A stretch of DNA of 64,000 nucleotides from Patella vulgata (Eukaryota > Mollusca > Gastropoda > Patellidae), in assembly GCF_932274485.2 (NCBI RefSeq), contig NC_065887.2:9334001-9398000 (forward strand), in the 5' to 3' direction. Positions 57,451 through 64,000 of the stretch are shown here, piece after piece (within the stretch, counting starts at the first letter, position 1; each line of letters starts with the position of its first letter). Below the pieces are notes generated by a model that was not told the origin of the DNA, did not search any database, and was given only the letters and a program-made list of their open reading frames with translations. The translations under genes and the position numbers were made by a program.

Positions 57451-58259
57451 CTTTAAGTCATTTATTGTTGAAACTACTAGTTTTCATCACATTAGTGACT
57501 TACAGATTTATAAATGCACCAGATTTAGTATACAAGCAATAGGATTTAGCGTCCATGTAATTCAATAAATTTGTTTCGGGAAAAACATTTGGTAAATTTG
57601 AATAAATTGGGTTTTTTTTGTGCTTAGGATCTTTAGTTTGGGCTAACAGGATAACACCAAAATATTCCCATTTATAGTTATATATTTGATCCACATCCAC
57701 AAATGCTAAAATCGTGGGACTGAACCTATGATTCCACCGGTTAAAATACTTTTAAAATAATAACAGCTTAAAACTCTAAATAAATAGAAAAAAATTCAAT
57801 ATATATTTTATATTTCAACATCCTTTTACAATACCAATCAGTTTTTTAAAAATATATTACAATTAGCTTAATATAAGATCGTTTATTTTATAATTATATT
57901 CACTGTGCGTTTTCTATTTTGGTTTGAAAAAACCCATAGGCCGACCCAATTGTTTGGAGCATCTTTAAACTTTTAATTTTAAAAATTGGCTGGATGATGG
58001 AATCTAAAGTGTAATGGTTAATCTGTTTGTTTCCTTTCCGTAATTATGATCTGCTTGTCTGGTATTTGTGTATACGTCACAGTGAACCACAGAGTAATGA
58101 TATATAATATTAACAACAGGATCTTTAAGGCAATAATATTTGCACCGTTTTGTGATAACTAACATGACGGATGAATTTAACTGATTCCCACGCCAAGTAC
58201 ATAATACCCATCCTATTGGTGTCTGTTTAAGATAGATAAGTAGATAAGATGGTTTGTAA
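57451..58259. other. Intergenic, no gene seen
   Basis: AT-rich DNA without a recognised exon or repeat. Confidence 0.35.
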
Positions 58260-58480
58260 TGAGAGAGAGAGAGAGAGAGAGTGAGAGGCGTCCGCTCAAC
58301 CCAGGCTACATAATTTCGGGACTAACATATGGTACAATTTTATTTCAATAATTCACTTGTGCTTAGCGGTCTTTAGCATTTGGGGGGGGGGGCTAGGACC
58401 TGGAACACCCCACAAGTTATTGTACAGGCGACCCTAGTTACGTTCAAGCGGAGAATCGAAACCACGGCAACAATCTGTTT
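58260..58480 (-). mobile_element. S2 V-SINE with (GA)n, truncated
   Basis: GA run then the reversed V-SINE body; head missing. Confidence 0.65.
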
Positions 58481-59149
58481 CATAGACGTGATGAAAGCAA
58501 TATGACTGACCTTAAAGTATCTAAGTCTCTAACTCAGTATCATCCAAAATCTTCGACATTGAAAACACGATTTATTTGTCGGTTAAAATCAACATCGATG
58601 TTCTTTTCTTACCGCGAAAAGATGGGCTTCTGATATCCAATATTTAAGACAAAATAAGCATTGTACAATTGGTACACGAACCGTGTACTATAATGCGTTT
58701 CAGCGCTATTTGTAATAAGGGACTCGAAAAACGAGGCTAGGCATATTCCAGAATTCATGTCAAACGGTGACGCTATATCCTTATCTGGGAAGCATGCCCA
58801 ATAAATACTAACGCCGTAGACTGGAATAACCAGAAGCTAGAGATTGAAATTCGATTGAGAATACTGGCGTATGTCGCCGAACCTAACTGTCGCCGAAATT
58901 ACAGTAAAAAAGAAACGATTGAATGTAAATCAATTTATATACATTCATATTACATTATTGTATGCGTTGCGACCCATTTGTGTCCATTTCTAGGTCCCAT
59001 TATTAGCGACTTAGCTCCTTTAATATATATTCACCTGCATTCTACGTGTGGCGTCTAACACTGCGCCGATCAATGACTCCTATAGCGCGTGCCAAACTGA
59101 TTAGCAGTGAATATTCGCTAGACCTCTAAAATCACTAAGAGGGATGACA

Positions 59150-59346
59150 TATAGGTGCGTGTTAATTGGCGTGGTCTCGATTCCCCTCGTGTACGCGACA
59201 AGGGGTAGGCTTGCCTGTCCAACCCCTTGGGTTGTATCCTGGTCCTCCGATTTCCTCCTACAGCTAATGACCCCTACGCACAAGCGCATTATTGAAATAT
59301 AAGTGAACCATAGTTTGTCTCGAGTGGACGTTAAACCCAATTTCAT
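59150..59346 (+). mobile_element. S2 V-SINE, 5'-truncated
   Basis: From GGCGTGGTCTCGATTCCCC to the GTTAAACCCAATTTCAT end. The final CATTT-like end resembles an S1 tail. Confidence 0.7.
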
Positions 59347-60039
59347 ACCCTCTATATAGAGCAACATTATTGCAGTGCATACCAAACGGATCAAGTTTAT
59401 CCGCAATGAATATTACATTAATACATTATGTGTTGCGTCTTGTATGCATTAATAATTACATTTTTGCATACAGAATAGTAGTAATACATCATAAATACGT
59501 ATCCAAAGAAACGTAAGTAAGAATGGTCTCAGTAGATCACCCTGTGGTACACCGATGTAGGCAATATTTAAGCTTTTATTGGACAACTGAACTTATTTTT
59601 CGCATAGTTATAATATAATGACTATGGAATTTATATAGAAATGGATTTAAATGGTAAATAAAGAATTCACATGCTTGGTTAAAAAGAACATTCATGAAAT
59701 GACACACGTTCAGGATTTCAGTTTACAATGTCATGAAATTAATGAATGTACCGTACCGTCTTGGAATGGACTGTGCCATTCAACGACAGCACTTTTGTTA
59801 AATAATAATGATACAAATGTAACAGACATGTATATTCCCTTCATCAATATGACTTACTCACAATATATTGAACTTACCAAACGGAAATGTGTCATTGCAC
59901 GCATTTATTTATCTTGAATAATAATAATGATGCAATAACATATATATAGTACGAACATCGAAATTAATATAACGGCCCTTAAATTCCTCTTGCTCTAATA
60001 TATATATATATATATTTGTATCCATACAATTATATATTT

Positions 60040-60040
<1 letters not shown>
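59347..60040. other. Intergenic, no convincing gene
   Basis: A lone 88-codon open frame (59651-59917) has no recognised domain or splice context. Confidence 0.35.
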
Positions 60041-60041
<1 letters not shown>

Positions 60042-60084
<43 letters not shown>

Positions 60085-60177
60085 ACGTCCACTAGAAAAA
60101 ACTAGGTCATGTTGGGTTTAACATATTGTTCAATTTTATAGAGGGAGGGAGAGAGAGAGAGGGACGTTACACCCCAC

Positions 60178-60208
<31 letters not shown>

Positions 60209-60210
60209 GC
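60042..60210. mobile_element. V-SINE 3' end between (GA)n and (CT)n runs
   Basis: A reversed V-SINE 3' end follows a (GA)n run; a second short remnant with GGGACGTTACACCCC is joined to (CT)n. Confidence 0.6.
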
Positions 60211-61429
60211 TATAAAGTGACAAAAAGGGCATCCATTCAATATTAAATCTTGGTATCGAAATACATGCATACAAATGTAAAATAAGTATCGATGATTGAT
60301 ATTGGGTGTTTGAAACAACATAGCAAAATCAGTGTGAAATTGGTGGCTTTGAAATAACTTGACTCTTTGGTATGACATTATTGGTGTTTAATTTATTTGA
60401 ATTAGTACTATAAACAACTTTCTTTCTTCTTGATTTCCATTAATTGGCGTTTACTATTTTCAAATGATTCATTATTTAATAATCAAAATAATTTCGACAA
60501 TGTTAAATGGACGAAGTTAACTTTAACAGTCATAATGATCATAGAAATGGCGCATGACATAGAACAACCAGCATACTATGATACATAATATGGAGAACAA
60601 TGTTATAGCCCATAATTAACTCTATTATAACGACTGATTTAATTACACGGAACGCAGTTGAAAATTAGACGTTAAATACTTGACAATAGAGTTACTCGTA
60701 TAAATGAGCATATTGGTGACCTCTGTTCACTAGCATGTATAATCTATCGCATTATTTATAATTATTGATGTATATTATACGTTATGTTCATTCATACTTT
60801 CACTATACATACACACAAGGGGTGGCTAGTTCTCGTACGATTGATTAAAATGAACTATTTTTAAACATATTTTTTCTATATTATTTCGATATAGCCGATT
60901 TATGAACGTCATTGATATTATTATTATGATTTATAGATGTAGGATACTTGTCTAAATATGGAAATGATTGGTTAAGTGAGGGATCCGTTGGATTCGACGG
61001 ACCTGTGTTTATGTAGCACATTTAATAACTAAAGGGCGTTCCGGTATTACACTGCAAATTCTTATATCCTTCTATAATAGCCGTATGCAAACAGGAAAAT
61101 ATAGAATTCCACACTGGATAAACGGAGCTATCAGTAAGTAGTCCGGTTCTTTGTGTAGAAGAATAGTCATGACGCTCCCAGCGGAAATATTTATCGTCTG
61201 TGTATGATAAGAAATGAATGTTCTGACATATTGTTAAGGATTATTCGATTATCAAGTTTGTGGTACGTGCAAAGGACGTGTTACGAACGTCTGGATATAG
61301 ATGTCATCACTGGCAGTTAATTTTGGTCTAAATATACAGAAAATGAAGATAACAGGGAAGTGATATAAATTTGATCCTGTGTGTTCTGTGTATTTTTAGA
61401 GTATCGTGTCATATCGGAGAGACGCCAGT
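60211..61429. other. Intergenic, no gene seen
   Basis: AT-rich. Would hold the promoter of the possible gene starting at 61430 if that gene is real. Confidence 0.3.
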
Positions 61430-61484
61430 ATGGTTAAACACAAGATGTTAAACAAAATTCTATGTTTATTTATTTGTATTTATG
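61430..61484 (+). CDS. Possible first coding exon (signal peptide) of a rightward gene
   Basis: An ATG opens 18 codons: MVKHKM, then a hydrophobic run of Leu, Ile, Cys and Phe, closed by a consensus donor G|GTAAGT in phase 1. This is the usual look of a signal-peptide exon, comparable to exon 1 of the two proteases here. I found no second exon before the right edge, so it may be spurious or have a long first intron. Product unknown. Confidence 0.3.
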
Positions 61485-61609
61485 GTAAGTAGAGTTGTTT
61501 TATATTGTGGGGACTACATGTAGTTCGTTTTACGTTAAATACTGTTGATTCAATAAAGTTTATATATACAATTACTGTACTTATTATAAAAATAACTTAA
61601 TTTACTGAT

Positions 61610-61865
61610 CACTATCCATTCCCCTTGTCCGTGGCGCAGGGCGGAGGGCCTGACAAGAACTGAGCTGTCTAGTCGTTTGAATGGGACGAAAAACCGTGGC
61701 ATGCACGTAAAAGATCCTTTGGCAGTTGGAATTCGATATAAGAGTAGGGCATAGTGCCCCTGTCCGGGTAAAATATCCCTCCTAGCACACTGTATGGCGT
61801 AACCCTCTTCATTAGCCCAGTAGGAGCACAACAGTAGGAGTTAAACCCATTTCATTTCATTTGAT
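61610..61865 (+). mobile_element. S1 SINE, 5'-truncated
   Basis: S1 body and CATTT tail. Confidence 0.75.
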
Positions 61866-62394
61866 CATAATCCATATATAATCTTTGCACGGTTATCGAG
61901 GCAAAATAAGAGTTTTTATATCACATTTTATATGAATATTATACCATTTGAACTGGCATATTGCTCAAGAGACTCTGAGGCTAGACAAGCGATCCGACTT
62001 CTTTCTTTTCGCTTAAACAGCTGAATTGGAAACTCGAACACTTTATCCAGTGGCCCTTATATTGAAAATTCAACTCGCACCTCCCTTAGAATGAAAGGAC
62101 AACTCCCAAAACTGTAACACTATTCGTGATAACAGGAGATCAATTTCTTCTTAAGGATTTATTATCGACGGTAACAGAATATGAAACAGCTACAATAAAT
62201 ACAACAGGAACATAAACAATAACATCAACACAGTACGTGACTATATTACAACCATTCCATCCTTCTGCCACGGCAGCGGCTGAACTCGGGAGAGTCAATA
62301 CGCTCGTCTCTGCTCGTCTCTGCTCGTCCGCCAAGGCTTCCGTCAATTTTACTGTCGGTAAGCTTGCAGCTATATAACGTACAACCCATAGAAT

Positions 62395-62640
62395 CCCTTA
62401 TGATGAAAAGACGACTCCCACCCTCCGTTATGAAGAACAGACACTCCCCTCCCCACTGATGAAAAATCAACTCCCACCCTCCCTTATGATGAAAATACAC
62501 CCCACCCTGCGTTATGATGAAAATACAACTCCTACCCTCCATTATGAGGAAAAGATACGCCTCGTCTTGCCGTATGATACAGCCCCCCCCCCCACTCTTA
62601 TGATGAAAGGCATCTCCCAATCTACGTTACTCAAAATGCC
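62395..62640. repeat. Minisatellite, unit about 30 bp, about seven copies
   Basis: Units with CTTATGATGAAAA and CTCCCACCCTCC. Confidence 0.8.
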
Positions 62641-62809
62641 ACTCAAATAACCAAATTGTTCCTATACTTATAGTATTAAGAAAACCCACCATAAAGTATT
62701 AGTAAAACCCTCACTTTAGTATCAACAAACATTTGCATATGGAATAAACACAAAATTTTCATTTGATTTTTGATTATAGAATTAAACAAATTGTGATTAA
62801 TGATATATA

Positions 62810-63110
62810 TATAGTTAACAAACTTTGTTATAGATATAGAATTAGCAAACTTTTGTTATAGATATAGAATTAGCAAACTTTTGTTATAGATATTATAGAA
62901 TTAGCAAACTTTTGTTCTAGATATTATAGAATTAGCAAACTTTTGTTCGAGATATTATAGAATTAGCAAACTTTTGTTATAGATATAGAATTAGCAAACT
63001 TTATTATAGAAATAGAATTAACAAACTAGTTATAGATATAGAAATAACAAACTGTTGTTATAGTTATAGAATTAACTAACTTTATTATAGATATAGAATT
63101 AACCAAATTC
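62810..63110. repeat. Minisatellite, unit about 26-30 bp, about ten copies
   Basis: Units with AGATATAGAATTAGCAAAC and TTTTGTTAT. Confidence 0.9.
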
Positions 63111-63454
63111 TTTAGAATTGATTTTAAAAAGCCTTAGAACGGTTCTGTTTGAACCATGCCATTTGTAGTATAGTAAGCACGGTGCTGAAAACAATTGCTG
63201 AATTGTTTTGTAAATAATGAAAACAGTGAGGCAAAGTCCATAGTGTTTTCGAGTGAAAAAGATATGTACCTTTGATAGAAGGGATGTAGCGTAGTATTTC
63301 GGCAGACATTATATTTGTAACAGAAAGCGTTCGCATTCCAAAACAACAACTATCATTTAGGATTAGGTTGATTTCTAGCAACTATAACACACAACGTTGA
63401 GAGTTTTATACCTTTTCTGAAACCTTGAGTAATTTTCGGGTAGTCGGACGACAT

Positions 63455-63660
63455 AGCGAGCGAGAGAGCGATATGGGGTTTGACGTCTACTCGACACAAA
63501 CTAGGTCATTGCGAGACTAACATATGGTTTAATTTTATTTCAATAATTGGCTTGCGCGTAGGGGTCTTTAGCAGTGGGATGAAACCGGAGGACCGGGAGA
63601 AAATCCATGACAGGTGACCCTGCTCCTTGTCACGTACAACCATTCAGCCATCCAATCTCC
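63455..63660 (-). mobile_element. S2 V-SINE
   Basis: Short GA run, complete reversed core and part of the head. Confidence 0.7.
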
Positions 63661-64000
63661 CGGACGACATATAACTATATACAATTACTCTAACTAGATA
63701 CTTGCAGCAAGATTTAGAAAAGTTTGGTTATAGAAAATACAACATAAGAACTAATTTGTAGACCACGGAGCTATTTAATTAATTTGATTTATATTCAATC
63801 AAAAGTAACGTTGAACTCATTTCGAAATTTTGATTTTCTTTTGAGAATCGATTATACGCCTAATTCAATCAGAAGTATTCCGAAATTTGAAAAAAATATC
63901 CCACCCTCGGACCCGCTATGCTTGAGAATCCATAACCATTCCCTGGTTTAAAATAATTGTTTATAAAGGTGACCAATACAGAAGTGGAGTGGGTATCGGA

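Noticed and set aside
59651-59917. 88-codon open frame
   Set aside because: No domain, no splice or promoter context; Asn-rich composition fits AT-rich DNA.
62140-62346. 68-codon minus-strand open frame with a hydrophobic part
   Set aside because: No family resemblance; runs into a minisatellite.
1-64000. CRISPR arrays, operons or bacterial features
   Set aside because: The tandem repeats lack uniform repeat-spacer order and all real genes are spliced; the DNA is eukaryotic.

Overview
The window looks like nuclear DNA of a lophotrochozoan animal, most likely a gastropod mollusc. This is inferred from an intron-rich layout, compact exons with clean GT-AG borders, an invertebrate integrin alpha chain, digestive chymotrypsin-like genes, and very many copies of two tRNA-derived SINE families. 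One of these SINEs carries a core like the V-domain of V-SINEs (known in molluscs as RUDI). The species cannot be named from the sequence.

Four multi-exon genes are supported, all on the minus strand. (1) 11871-1000: the first eight coding exons (559 residues) of a lipidated DUF4062-NACHT STAND-type NTPase related to nephrocystin-3/TEP1/NWD proteins; it continues beyond the left edge. (2) 18768-14337: a complete six-exon chymotrypsin-like serine protease (264 residues). (3) 28293-21221: its tandem paralogue with the same six-exon plan (260 residues). (4) 56582-35344: a complete 21-exon integrin alpha subunit (1079 residues) with signal peptide, FG-GAP repeats, a threonine-rich stretch before a furin-type RRRR site, a transmembrane helix and a GFFKR tail. 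A possible first coding exon of a plus-strand gene lies at 61430-61484. In every complete gene the exon phases add up to a continuous reading frame, which is the main support for the models.

The rest is introns and intergenic DNA filled with mobile elements and tandem repeats. Family S1 is a tRNA-headed SINE ending in CATTT repeats. Family S2 is the V-SINE-like element whose 3' end is usually a (CT)n microsatellite. Non-autonomous DNA transposons include a Mutator-like group with 9-bp target duplications, elements ending at TTAA, a 157-bp foldback MITE, a deleted Tc1/mariner element with a transposase remnant, and a 601-bp element sitting inside a V-SINE. Minisatellites of 19-64 bp units occur throughout.

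No new defence or metabolic system is apparent. The most unusual signal is the relation of repeats to splice sites in the host genes. Several SINE 3' ends stop within a few bases of splice donors. A Mutator-like MITE sits inside an integrin donor that its own target duplication appears to have preserved. The borders of two integrin exons, with their splice sites, have been amplified as tandem repeats into the adjoining introns. I saw no retroviral, LTR or other capsid- or envelope-bearing elements.
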